A stretch of 64,000 bases of DNA from Crocinitomicaceae bacterium. Its GTDB lineage: Bacteria > Bacteroidota > Bacteroidia > Flavobacteriales_D > Crocinitomicaceae. Under the pieces are notes generated by a model. The model was not told the DNA's origin. It did not search any database and worked only from the letters and a program-made list of their open reading frames with translations. This document shows positions 53,510 through 61,887 of this stretch, in pieces. A program made the translations under genes and the position numbers. The stretch covers positions 62,001 through 126,000 of the forward strand of contig JAHEMJ010000015.1 in the NCBI GenBank assembly GCA_024643725.1, read 5' to 3'. How positions within the stretch are numbered: the stretch's first letter is position 1; each line of letters starts with the position of its first letter.

Positions 53510-54388
53510 ATGAAAAAGACCATTTGGTTTATTGTCAATCCAATTTCTGGAGTACGTCGCAAAGACGATATTCCTGGATTGATTCATGCCCATTTGGATC
53601 ATGCACAATTCAACTACGAAATTCGTTACACCACACACAAAGGTCACGCGATTGAATTGGCATTGGAGGCTGTTCAACAACACATCGATGTCGTTTGTGC
53701 GGTAGGTGGAGACGGCTCCGTTCATGAAGTAGGTACAGCACTTATTGGATCTCAAACGCGTTTAGCTGTTTTGCCAATTGGTTCTGGAAATGGATTAGCG
53801 CGACACATGTTGATTCCGCGCGATGTGCGCAAAGCCATTGAATGCATCAATGAACTGAATGACATTCAAATGGATACGGTATTGGTGAACGACAAGCCCT
53901 TTCTTGGTGTTGGCGGTTATGGACTTGATGCTGTGATTGCGAAAAAATTCGACGAGGACAAAAAAAGAGGATTTCTGACCTATGTGAAACACGTATGTAA
54001 AGAGTTCTTTAAATACAATCCAATGAATATTTCCATCGACACAAACGGACAGGTAAAAAAGATGCCGGTTGTTTTGTGTACGATTGCCAATACTTCTGAA
54101 TTCGGAAATGGATTCGTGGTATCTCCTAATTCCGATGCAACGGATGGAAAAATTGAATTGTTTATCCTAAAACCTTTCTCTGTTTGGGGAATCCCGAGAA
54201 TTATCTACCAGTTTTTCACAAAACGATCCGATAAATCACAATATGCAGAGGTGATTTCGTTTGAAAAAGCGAAAATTTCCTTATCAAAAGGAATCGCTCA
54301 TTACGATGGTGAACCCGTTGCTGTGAGAAAAGAATTAAACGTACAAGTCGTACCTAAAAGCCTACACATCCTCGTAGGAAAAAAATAA
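53510..54388 (+). CDS. YegS/diacylglycerol-kinase-type lipid kinase
   Basis: A 292-residue cytoplasmic lipid kinase. IWFIVNPISGVRRK begins the DAGK catalytic domain; the nucleotide loop is VGGDGSVHEV and the second glycine motif is IGSGNGLARH. The C-terminal beta domain contains KGIAHYDGEPV. Likely substrates are diacylglycerol or other membrane lipids. It is followed 1 nt later by a DinB-like gene. Confidence 0.93.
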   Translation: MKKTIWFIVNPISGVRRKDDIPGLIHAHLDHAQFNYEIRYTTHKGHAIELALEAVQQHIDVVCAVGGDGSVHEVGTALIGSQTRLAVLPIGSGNGLARHMLIPRDVRKAIECINELNDIQMDTVLVNDKPFLGVGGYGLDAVIAKKFDEDKKRGFLTYVKHVCKEFFKYNPMNISIDTNGQVKKMPVVLCTIANTSEFGNGFVVSPNSDATDGKIELFILKPFSVWGIPRIIYQFFTKRSDKSQYAEVISFEKAKISLSKGIAHYDGEPVAVRKELNVQVVPKSLHILVGKK

Positions 54389-54389
54389 G

Positions 54390-54845
54390 ATGCAAACATT
54401 TGAATTCGATTTAGAGTACCTCCTTTCAACATTGGAGACACTTGAACCTAGTACTGTTCCCGCTTGGGGTGGAATGTCCGCTCAACGAATGGTTGAACAT
54501 TTATGCGACGCATTGTATATGTCCTGCGGACAAGGTGAGTTTAAACTGGAAGTTCCTGAGGATCGCATTGAAAAAATGCAACAATTCTTGGCCTCCGATA
54601 AACCAATGGCTCAAAATATCCAAGTTTCCTTCGCACCGGCTGATGCCGTATTGCGAAATGAAGACATGGAATTAGCACTCGATGAATTCGCCAATGCCTT
54701 TGTCGCTTATTGGGAACATTACGACGAAAATCCTTCGTTCACTGCACTTCATCCTTATTACGGTGAATTAGATTTCGAAAAATGGAATCAATTACACAGC
54801 AAACACTTTGCGCATCACTTTAAACAGTTCGGTTTAATTGACTAA
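54390..54845 (+). CDS. DinB/DUF1569-like four-helix protein
   Basis: A 151-residue protein. The block WGGMSAQRMVEHLCDALYMSCG resembles the metal-binding helix of DinB/DUF1569 proteins (H in VEHL), and HPYYGELDFEKWNQLHSKHFAHHFKQFG resembles the C-terminal HxxxHxxQ helix of the same fold. This suggests a metal-dependent thiol-transferase-like fold of unknown substrate. It is 1 nt after the lipid kinase and is overlapped at its end by a small membrane ORF. Confidence 0.75.
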   Translation: MQTFEFDLEYLLSTLETLEPSTVPAWGGMSAQRMVEHLCDALYMSCGQGEFKLEVPEDRIEKMQQFLASDKPMAQNIQVSFAPADAVLRNEDMELALDEFANAFVAYWEHYDENPSFTALHPYYGELDFEKWNQLHSKHFAHHFKQFGLID

Positions 54846-54999
54846 GGTATTATTGTACGCCGCGTTGATTGGTGTATCTATGGGCACCATTACCTATTTG
54901 TTCAACCGACAAAATGGCCACAAAGCACTTTCCCAATGGTACTTAAGCGTCATGGCCTTTTTCGCACTCGCGTTTATGATTTTAAAATACTTAGTTTGA
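54838..54999 (+). CDS. Small two-helix membrane protein (53 aa)
   Basis: An open frame starting at TTG 54838 (MTKVLLYAALIGVSM), overlapping the DinB-like stop by 8 nt, and ending with TGA at 54997-54999. Two hydrophobic helices (about 3-20 and 34-52) flank a short polar loop NRQNGHKALSQ, the pattern of a real small membrane protein and not of random sequence. The strand has no other gene here. Its last 9 nt overlap the convergent DUF1295 gene. The start is uncertain: TTG at 54853 is the other option. Confidence 0.5.
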   Translation: MTKVLLYAALIGVSMGTITYLFNRQNGHKALSQWYLSVMAFFALAFMILKYLV

Positions 55000-55920
55000 T
55001 CCTCTTTTGGTAAATGGAATAAAACGAGGCGTTGTTGCTTGGTATTCTTTGTAGGCTGGGTATTTTCCAGCGGACAATTCTTCTGAGAAATCAGAACTTC
55101 CTTTGAAAAGAATGATAAGCAAGGCACATCCACCAATGGACCAATTGATCCATTGACCTGTCGCATTGACACTAAACAAGTAGAATACGACCCAAATCGT
55201 TTGCTCCATGGCATAGTTTGGATGACGGACAACTGACCAAAGCCCTGTAGAAACGAACCCTTTGCTGTATTCTCCAAGATCCTCTCCTGCTTTGATACGT
55301 CGATGTTTCTCCGTTTGAAAATCGTATTGCTGTTGATCCGCGATGTATTCAACGACAACACAAGAAACATAAATTAGGGCCAATAAATAGTCAATCCAAT
55401 TTAACTGATGATTTACTCCATCTCCAAGGGATGTAAGAATAGGAAGGGTAAACAAGAAAATCAAGACACTTTGGTAACCACTGATGAAAAACAAATTGAA
55501 AATCATCCAAACGAATTTATTGTTAAAGCCAGGTCGACTGCGCAGCGCTTCCCAACGGTAATCTTCTTCACCTGCCCAGAATTTCCACTGATACGCTCCT
55601 CTTCGTGCAAAATTGTAGGTCAAACGAGCACCCCAAATGGTGACAAGAATGGACATCAAGACCATGCGCGGATCCATACCACCCATAATGGTCATGTGCC
55701 AAACGTAATAAATCGGAATGACACTCCATATTTTGTCCACTTGTGAATTATTTCTAGAGAGCTCCCCAACGATAAAGCAATAGGCGATGACTGCCCCAAC
55801 GGAATACGTCATTTGATATAAAATCACATCTTGTGCATCATTCGGATTTAATCCAAAAGTGATACATATATACGGTACAACAATCACCGTAAAAATCAAA
55901 AGCAAAATGGTAATAAGCAT
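54991..55920 (-). CDS. DUF1295 membrane protein (steroid 5-alpha-reductase-like)
   Basis: A 309-residue integral membrane protein with about eight helices. The C-terminal half has the DUF1295 pattern: TEKHRRIKAGEDLGEYSKGFVSTGLWSVVRHPNYAMEQ, which in the steroid reductase/isoprenylcysteine methyltransferase superfamily binds NADPH or SAM, and ends with KYPAYKEYQATTPRFIPF. The substrate is unknown. It is the last of three minus-strand genes (MscS, thioesterase, DUF1295). Confidence 0.88.
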   Translation of the reverse strand: MLITILLLIFTVIVVPYICITFGLNPNDAQDVILYQMTYSVGAVIAYCFIVGELSRNNSQVDKIWSVIPIYYVWHMTIMGGMDPRMVLMSILVTIWGARLTYNFARRGAYQWKFWAGEEDYRWEALRSRPGFNNKFVWMIFNLFFISGYQSVLIFLFTLPILTSLGDGVNHQLNWIDYLLALIYVSCVVVEYIADQQQYDFQTEKHRRIKAGEDLGEYSKGFVSTGLWSVVRHPNYAMEQTIWVVFYLFSVNATGQWINWSIGGCALLIILFKGSSDFSEELSAGKYPAYKEYQATTPRFIPFTKRGSN

Positions 55921-55931
55921 GTTAGATAGGT

Positions 55932-56360
55932 TTAGTTAGTCAATTCATATCCTGCAACAGCAGCATTCACCGACATAAAGGTGGCGTGAGCGCTTGCCAC
56001 TAATTCCTTTTCTTGGTTATATACTTCTGCTTGCATAAATATAAGTTTATTTCCTTTTTTCAGGCATTTAGAATAAGCAATTAAGTGATCAAATTGTTTA
56101 ACCCCAGCTAAAAATTGCATGGAAAGCTCAACGGTGGATACGACTTTTTGGTCAACAGAAACAAGACTCAATGCACCAACACCAAGTGTTGCATCTAACA
56201 AACTTGCGATACATCCACCATGTGCGTGTAAGGGAGTTGCGAGGTGTTTTTCGGTAATTGCGAGGTGATATTGAACAACACCCGGTTCCGTAACTTCGAA
56301 GGTCATTCCAAGTAATTTTCCGTAGTGATTGTTCGCTATGTATGCATCAATTAAATTCAC
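55932..56360 (-). CDS. PaaI-type hotdog thioesterase
   Basis: A 142-residue hotdog-fold acyl-CoA thioesterase. The helix HGGCIASLLDATLGVGAL carries the family's HGG motif and active-site acid (Asp), followed by VVSTVELSMQFLAGV. The substrate may be an aryl- or acyl-CoA. It is 2 nt after mscS and 11 nt before the DUF1295 gene. Confidence 0.9.
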   Translation of the reverse strand: MNLIDAYIANNHYGKLLGMTFEVTEPGVVQYHLAITEKHLATPLHAHGGCIASLLDATLGVGALSLVSVDQKVVSTVELSMQFLAGVKQFDHLIAYSKCLKKGNKLIFMQAEVYNQEKELVASAHATFMSVNAAVAGYELTN

Positions 56361-56362
56361 CT

Positions 56363-57163
56363 TTAACTTTTAGCGAAATGAATGTTATGTTGACTGAATG
56401 TTTTCATGGCTGCCGCATTGACATCAAAATACACCTGCGCATATTCGGCTGTCTTCACCCATACGCGCACCTTCACATGAATCCCTTGCTCGTTTATCTG
56501 ATCCAATCCAATCACTGGTGGAGTTTTCGTTTGAATGCGAACGTCTTCCGACAACAATTTCTCGATGGTGTTTTTGACCTCATCAAATGAAGAATCATGT
56601 GTGAGGATAAAAGTCCATTCCACTCTTCTTAATTTCTCTCTCGTAAAATTGGTGATATTCCCATTGGCTAAAGGACCATTTGGAAAAATCACTACTTTGT
56701 TGTCCGCGGTCGTCAAATAGGTATTAAAAATTTGAATTTCACTCACTTTCCCCTGTTCACCTAGCGCCTTGATTTCGTCTCCTAGTTTGAATGGTTTTAA
56801 AACCAAAATCATGATTCCGCCCGCGAAATTGGAGAGTGTTCCAGAAAAAGCCATACCCACTGCGATTCCAGCCGCTCCAATCAAAGTTAAGAAAGAAGTC
56901 ATTTGAATGCCTAACTGTGTGACAGCACTGATTCCCACCATGATTTTTAACGCCAATGACAAGAAACTGCTCAGGAATGAAATTAATCCCGCGTCGGTAT
57001 CACTCTTACGCAACATGCGAACGATGAAACGGGTCAAAACACCTGTCAACCAAAATCCAGCTACAGCAATGACGATCGCCATCACCACATTTGTCAACAA
57101 CTCGAACAAAACACCATTCAATTGGTGTGGTTTCATTCCGAAAAGATTTTCAATAAAATTCAT
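56363..57163 (-). CDS. Small-conductance mechanosensitive channel, MscS family
   Basis: A 266-residue channel with three N-terminal helices (about 20-45, 60-82 and 95-115) and a cytoplasmic vestibule. The pore helix has the glycine/alanine repeat GAAGIAVGMAFSGTLSNFAGG, then VLKPFKLGDEI. It opens on osmotic downshock. It leads the run with the thioesterase and DUF1295 genes. A TAGTTTTG -7 box precedes the ATG by 7 nt. Confidence 0.93.
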   Translation of the reverse strand: MNFIENLFGMKPHQLNGVLFELLTNVVMAIVIAVAGFWLTGVLTRFIVRMLRKSDTDAGLISFLSSFLSLALKIMVGISAVTQLGIQMTSFLTLIGAAGIAVGMAFSGTLSNFAGGIMILVLKPFKLGDEIKALGEQGKVSEIQIFNTYLTTADNKVVIFPNGPLANGNITNFTREKLRRVEWTFILTHDSSFDEVKNTIEKLLSEDVRIQTKTPPVIGLDQINEQGIHVKVRVWVKTAEYAQVYFDVNAAAMKTFSQHNIHFAKS

Positions 57164-57170
57164 GGTTTGT

Positions 57171-57178
57171 CAAAACTA
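57171..57178 (-). promoter_or_regulatory. -7 promoter element of the mscS gene
   Basis: Minus-strand TAGTTTTG, TAnnTTTG match, ending 7 nt before the ATG at 57163. Confidence 0.45.
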
Positions 57179-57312
57179 ATTTCAACAAAAATAGAAATAC
57201 TTCTTGCAATTAGTCCTTTTGCATGGCATTATCCACCAAATCATCTTTTCTAGGTCCTTGAAATTCCAAAAATTCCATGCTTCATTAAGCTCAAAACAAG
57301 GATTGGATTGCT

Positions 57313-57320
57313 TATCTTCG
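57313..57320 (+). promoter_or_regulatory. -7-like element of ribD
   Basis: TATCTTCG, one base from TAnnTTTG, 4 nt before the ribD ATG at 57325. No FMN riboswitch-like leader is possible with so short a 5' end. Confidence 0.4.
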
Positions 57321-57324
57321 CAGT

Positions 57325-58356
57325 ATGAAGCACGAAGATTACATGCAGCGTTGTTTGGACCTCGCCTACCTCGGATCGAGTTGGGTGGCCCCTAATCCAA
57401 TGGTTGGCTGTGTGATTGTCAAAGACGGTGTCATCATTGGAGAAGGATACCACGAACAATATGGTGAAGCACACGCGGAGGTGAATGCCATTCGTTCGAT
57501 TCAAGACGAAAGTCAATTAGAAGGCGCTACTGTTTATGTCAACTTGGAACCTTGTGCGCATCAAGGGAAAACACCACCTTGTGCCGACTTATTGGTGCGT
57601 TCAAAAGTTGCAGCAGTCGTCATTGGATGCCGTGACTCAAATAAACTCGTTGCTGGAAAAGGAATTGAAAAATTGACACGCGCTGGAATTTCTGTAACAG
57701 AGGGCATACTGGAGGAAGCTTGTCGTTCTTTAAACAAACGCTTCTTTAATTTCCACGAAAAGGGACGTCCATACGTCATTTTGAAATGGGCACAAACCAA
57801 GGATGGTTATTTAGATCGCTTGCGAGCAGAAAATGAGAAAGGTGTCCATTGGATTTCCTGTGAGGAAACCAAAGCACTAGTGCACAAATGGCGCAGTCAA
57901 GAGCACGGGATTCTAGTGGGAAAACACACCGCAATGAACGATAATCCATCTTTAACTGTTCGCGATTTTTCTGGAAGAAATCCAATTCGGATTCTAATCG
58001 ATTCTCAATTACAAGTTCAAGAGAACATCAACCTATATTCGGACGATGCACCGACAATTATTTTCAACCGCATCAAGGATGAGAAGAAAGACAACATCGA
58101 ATGGGTGAAAATCAAAGAAACCTCGACGAAAGCAATTTTGGAGGAATTGTATAAACGTCAAATCACCTCCATCATGGTGGAAGGCGGCAGTCGAACACTG
58201 CAATATTTTATCATTGACAATGTGTGGGATGAAGCTTATGTGATTGTAGGCGATGTCTATTTCAATGAGGGAGTAAAAGCACCCATTTTAAATCGTGTAC
58301 CAGCAAGATCACATGCATTTGGCACGGACACCATTTATTACTACAAACGTCGCTAA
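57325..58356 (+). CDS. ribD: Bifunctional diaminohydroxyphosphoribosylaminopyrimidine deaminase / 5-amino-6-(5-phosphoribosylamino)uracil reductase
   Basis: A 343-residue riboflavin enzyme. The N-terminal deaminase domain (about 1-145) has the zinc motifs HAE (His50, Glu52) and EPCAHQGKTPPCADLL. The C-terminal reductase domain (about 150-343) has ILKWAQTKDGYL and IMVEGGSRTLQYF. Other rib genes are elsewhere. The next gene starts at its last base (overlap of 1 nt). Confidence 0.95.
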   Translation: MKHEDYMQRCLDLAYLGSSWVAPNPMVGCVIVKDGVIIGEGYHEQYGEAHAEVNAIRSIQDESQLEGATVYVNLEPCAHQGKTPPCADLLVRSKVAAVVIGCRDSNKLVAGKGIEKLTRAGISVTEGILEEACRSLNKRFFNFHEKGRPYVILKWAQTKDGYLDRLRAENEKGVHWISCEETKALVHKWRSQEHGILVGKHTAMNDNPSLTVRDFSGRNPIRILIDSQLQVQENINLYSDDAPTIIFNRIKDEKKDNIEWVKIKETSTKAILEELYKRQITSIMVEGGSRTLQYFIIDNVWDEAYVIVGDVYFNEGVKAPILNRVPARSHAFGTDTIYYYKRR

Positions 58357-59219
58357 TGGAACTACTTTTCGCTATTTTATTCTCAAGTTTCATTTTTGTC
58401 CTTTTTAAATTATTTCCACGCTTTGAAATCGATACGTTTCAGGCCATCGTCGTGAATTATTTCGTTGCCTTTCTGTGCGGATTTATTTTCTTTCCGTTCG
58501 AATTAAACAAACTTGTTTCCGTTGATGTGTTTTGGTTCCTGAATGCCATCAGTGCGAGCGTGCTTTTCATTGGGTTGTTTCTCATCATGGGAATCAGCTC
58601 ACAGCGAAACGGACTTTCCAGCACCTCCGTTGCAGTCAAAATGAGCATGGCACTTTCGGTGCTTGGCATGATGATTAGTTACTCGGAAAACATCCAATGG
58701 ATGAAAATTACCGGAATCATTTTGGCAATAACAGGAGTAATCAGCATGACCCTTCAATCGACAGATCAAAAAAATACGGTCTCTTCAGCATGGATGTTGC
58801 TGGTGCTATTCGTTGGAAGTGGCCTACTCGATTTTCTATTAAATTACATTCAACACCATGTTTTAGTAGAAAACGAAACCGCCTTTTTTACTGCCTTTGC
58901 ATTCGGAATGGCCGGAGTGATTGGTGCAGTCATCGCGATCACTTTATGGCTACAAGGAAAACTAAAACCCTCCTTTCGAAATCTCCTTGCAGGTATATTA
59001 TTGGGAATCCCTAATTATTTCTCCATTTACTTTTTAATGAAAGCATACGATGTGCTTTCATGGAGCGGAAGCAGCATTCTAGCGGTTATCAATGTGAGCA
59101 TCGTAGTCATTGCTTCCATTATTGGACTCATTTTCTTCCAAGAAAAATGGAACAAACTCAAATTTTTCGGATTTATTTCCGCTCTAATTTCCATCTTGTT
59201 TTTATATCTTGCAGCATGA
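58356..59219 (+). CDS. EamA-type (DMT superfamily) transporter
   Basis: A 287-residue membrane protein with about ten hydrophobic helices in two EamA repeats. The opening MELLFAILFSSFIFVLFKLF and the repeated glycine-rich helices fit the drug/metabolite transporter superfamily. Position after ribD suggests a link to riboflavin export or import, but this is only context. It overlaps ribD by one base and the DUF4159 gene by ATGA. Confidence 0.87.
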   Translation: MELLFAILFSSFIFVLFKLFPRFEIDTFQAIVVNYFVAFLCGFIFFPFELNKLVSVDVFWFLNAISASVLFIGLFLIMGISSQRNGLSSTSVAVKMSMALSVLGMMISYSENIQWMKITGIILAITGVISMTLQSTDQKNTVSSAWMLLVLFVGSGLLDFLLNYIQHHVLVENETAFFTAFAFGMAGVIGAVIAITLWLQGKLKPSFRNLLAGILLGIPNYFSIYFLMKAYDVLSWSGSSILAVINVSIVVIASIIGLIFFQEKWNKLKFFGFISALISILFLYLAA

Positions 59220-59872
59220 AACTGAAAGCACTGTCCATTTTATTGATGACCCTATTTTTCAACTTCACAAGTTGGACACAATCCAATTTTCAATTGGCCG
59301 TATTGAAGTACAATGGTGGAGGAGATTACTATGCGAATCCAACTGCTTTGCCAAATTTGATTCAATTCTGCAATCAAAATTTAGGGACAACCATTTCGAA
59401 AGAAGTTCCGTACGTTGAGGTCGGTAGTAAGGATATTTTCAGGTATCCATTTATTCACATGACGGGACATGGCAACGTTGTTTTTTCGAAATCAGAAGCA
59501 GAGAATTTGCGTAATTACCTCATGGCTGGTGGATTCTTGCACATTGATGACAATTACGGAATGGATGAATTTATCCGTGTTGAATTAAAGAAAATCTTTC
59601 CTTCAAGTGAATTGGTTGAACTTCCTAGTAATCACCCCGTTTACAATCAAAAATTTAAATTAAACGGCCTGCCAAAGATTCACGAACACGACGGAAAGCG
59701 TCCTCAAGCATTTGGTATTATCATCGATGGTAGACTTGTATGCCTCTACACTTACGAAACTGATTTAAGTGATGGATGGGAAGATCCTCAGGTTCATAAT
59801 GATACACCGGAAAAAAGAAAGCAAGCTTTGCAAATGGGCGCGAATATAATCGCCTATGTATTCCTAAATTAA
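59216..59872 (+). CDS. Exported DUF4159 protein
   Basis: A 218-residue protein with a cleavable signal peptide (ending SWTQS). The remainder matches DUF4159: LAVLKYNGGGDYYANPTALPNL, FIHMTGHGNVVFSKSE and GGFLHIDDNYGMDEF with the IDD motif. The family has a glutamine-amidotransferase-like fold and unknown function. I chose the ATG at 59216 overlapping the EamA stop; the open frame upstream to 59060 is a shadow of that gene. Confidence 0.87.
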   Translation: MKLKALSILLMTLFFNFTSWTQSNFQLAVLKYNGGGDYYANPTALPNLIQFCNQNLGTTISKEVPYVEVGSKDIFRYPFIHMTGHGNVVFSKSEAENLRNYLMAGGFLHIDDNYGMDEFIRVELKKIFPSSELVELPSNHPVYNQKFKLNGLPKIHEHDGKRPQAFGIIIDGRLVCLYTYETDLSDGWEDPQVHNDTPEKRKQALQMGANIIAYVFLN

Positions 59873-59877
59873 GCCTG

Positions 59878-60780
59878 ATGAAACACCTCTTATTGTGCGC
59901 AATTCTGTCCGCTGTCAATTTCGCCCAAGGACAAATAGACCCATTTTTAGGAATCGTCCCATTGGATCAGTGTGATTTTAGCACACCGTGTTCTTACATT
60001 GATATCCCGAACACAAGCAACAATTTATGGCAACGCGCAGAATCCCAAAAATCCATTTTAAGTCATGTGGGACCTGTCATGATTACCGATAGTGTTCATC
60101 CTTATCCAAACGAAAACATCTCTTCATTTGAGATTCATTGGCCGGCTTGGAATCAATATCCATTGAGTTTATTGTTAAGCTTCCACCATTCCATGGACTC
60201 AGATAGCTTAATGGACGGAGGCATCATCGAGGTGTCACGCGACCATGGTGCCACTTGGATAAATGTTATTGAAGACCAGACGAATATGCTATTCCTGAGC
60301 AACGAGTTATACACATCAGCAGACACCTTATTCAATGGAGAGAAAGGTTTTTCAGGGACATTTGCCGATCGTTTTACGCAAATTGAATGGATCTGGGCAT
60401 TCCCAATAAAAGACATGCCAGTTGACACGATGTATTATCGCTTTCGCTTTATCAGCGATTCCACTGATCACCAAAAAGAAGGATGGATGATTTCCGACCT
60501 TAGCTTTGCCTTCGTAGACCTAGGCTCTGGCATCAACGAATTACAAGCTTTCGATTTCTCTTTTAGCCCGAATCCGTCAAATGGAAACATTGAACTTTCT
60601 TGCCCGTTCGACATCGAAAGAGCTGTTTTAAGCGATTTAAATGGACTTATCATATCTGAGGAAACAACTGTCAATAAAAAAGCCCTGAATTACTCAGGGC
60701 TTTCAAAAGGAATATACTTTCTTCAGCTTTGTACTTCCGATGGAAGAAGGAGTCAAACAAAGCGCATTGTGATCAATTAA
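59878..60780 (+). CDS. Secreted protein with T9SS type A sorting domain
   Basis: A 300-residue protein with a signal peptide (1-19, ending AQGQ). Residues about 20-215 form a beta-rich region that I do not assign to a family; a stretch like [13 protein letters not shown] resembles a single Asp-box. The last 75 residues are a type A T9SS sorting tail ([31 protein letters not shown]). It is therefore probably surface-located. Its 3' end contains a terminator for the opposite-strand gene and overlaps that gene's stop by 4 nt. Confidence 0.85.
   Translation: MKHLLLCAILSAVNFAQGQIDPFLGIVPLDQCDFSTPCSYIDIPNTSNNLWQRAESQKSILSHVGPVMITDSVHPYPNENISSFEIHWPAWNQYPLSLLLSFHHSMDSDSLMDGGIIEVSRDHGATWINVIEDQTNMLFLSNELYTSADTLFNGEKGFSGTFADRFTQIEWIWAFPIKDMPVDTMYYRFRFISDSTDHQKEGWMISDLSFAFVDLGSGINELQAFDFSFSPNPSNGNIELSCPFDIERAVLSDLNGLIISEETTVNKKALNYSGLSKGIYFLQLCTSDGRRSQTKRIVIN
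60675..60703 (-). terminator. Intrinsic terminator of the minus-strand isomerase/nadK run, inside a convergent CDS
   Basis: A 10-bp stem (AAAGCCCTGA / TCAGGGCTTT on the plus strand) with a 5-nt loop. On the minus strand the hairpin is followed by TTTTTT (plus-strand AAAAAA). It lies about 75 nt past the stop of the cyclophilin-FKBP gene, within codons of the T9SS-tail gene. Confidence 0.75.
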
Positions 60781-61886
60781 TGCTGATGTCCGTCATGGTC
60801 ATGTCCATCATGGCCTTCTGCTGCAGGCGCTTCAATGTTGACCATTTCAATTTCAAATACCAAATCTGAATAAGGTGGAATCGCACCCGGACGTCCATTT
60901 TTCCCATAAGCTTGAAAGTAAGGTATATAAATGGTGATTTTACCACCTTTACCAACCATGGCAATCCCTTCCTCAAATCCAGGAATCATTTTCTGGTCAA
61001 TGTAATTGAAATCCAATGTTTGATTTCTGTCACGGGAAGAATCAAATTTCTTTCCATCAGCACGGAAGGTACCGATGTAGTGCAAAGAAACTTTAGATCC
61101 TTTCACTACACGGTCTTTCGAACCTTTATCCTGAATAACATATACCAATCCAGAAGGAGTCATTTTCGCTTTTTTATGCTGTTTTTTCACCTCTTGGTAC
61201 ATGAAATTCTTATACTCATCTTCAGACATCGCTTCAATTTTAGCGAAGGCCTCTTTTTGCTTGTTCAATTCAATTTGCTTGCCGATGTATACTTTATCGA
61301 ACGCTTCTTGAGCATTCCAATTCTCAGCATCTTTACCAATACGAATGATTGTCACCGTCAGCATCTTATCCCCCATTTCAATCGCATCAACAACAGACTG
61401 ACCCGTAACCACATGACCAAAAACAGAATGTTTACCATCTAACCATGGAGTAGCTTTGTGGGTAATAAAGAATTGACTTCCGTTTGTCCCCGGACCTGAA
61501 TTTGCCATGGACAAAATTCCTGGTCCAACATGCTTTAAACTAGCATCAAACTCATCTGGAAATTTGTACCCCGGATCACCTGTTCCATTTCCCAGTGGAC
61601 AACCACCTTGTATCATGAAATCTTTTATCACACGGTGAAAAGTCAATCCATCGAAATATGGTTTTGATATCACGACATTATCCACCTTGAAGTTTTTTCC
61701 TTCAGCTAATCCAACGAAATTCGCCACGGTCATTGGAGTCAATCTATATTCCAACTGACACAAAATTGTTCCTTTCGTTGTGTTAAAGGACGCATAAATT
61801 CCATCTGCTATTTCCATTTCTCCTTGCGCCAAGAACGTTGACAAGGACATCAAAACTAGACCTAAACTTAAAAATACCTTTCTCAT
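60777..61886 (-). CDS. Cyclophilin-FKBP dual immunophilin
   Basis: A 369-residue exported peptidyl-prolyl isomerase with a signal peptide (1-20, ending FLAQG). A cyclophilin domain (about 25-190) shows [13 protein letters not shown] and [13 protein letters not shown]. An FKBP domain (about 265-355) shows [19 protein letters not shown] and [21 protein letters not shown]. The end [12 protein letters not shown] is His/Asp rich and may bind metal. Such dual-family immunophilins are described in Flavobacterium and in apicomplexans. It is 1 nt after the aspartic protease-FKBP gene. Confidence 0.93.
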   Translation of the reverse strand: MRKVFLSLGLVLMSLSTFLAQGEMEIADGIYASFNTTKGTILCQLEYRLTPMTVANFVGLAEGKNFKVDNVVISKPYFDGLTFHRVIKDFMIQGGCPLGNGTGDPGYKFPDEFDASLKHVGPGILSMANSGPGTNGSQFFITHKATPWLDGKHSVFGHVVTGQSVVDAIEMGDKMLTVTIIRIGKDAENWNAQEAFDKVYIGKQIELNKQKEAFAKIEAMSEDEYKNFMYQEVKKQHKKAKMTPSGLVYVIQDKGSKDRVVKGSKVSLHYIGTFRADGKKFDSSRDRNQTLDFNYIDQKMIPGFEEGIAMVGKGGKITIYIPYFQAYGKNGRPGAIPPYSDLVFEIEMVNIEAPAAEGHDGHDHDGHQH

Positions 61887-61887
61887 C

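Noticed and set aside
57179-57324. FMN riboswitch upstream of ribD
   Set aside because: The gap before ribD is short and lacks a structured RFN-like element; the -7-like box lies 4 nt before the ATG.
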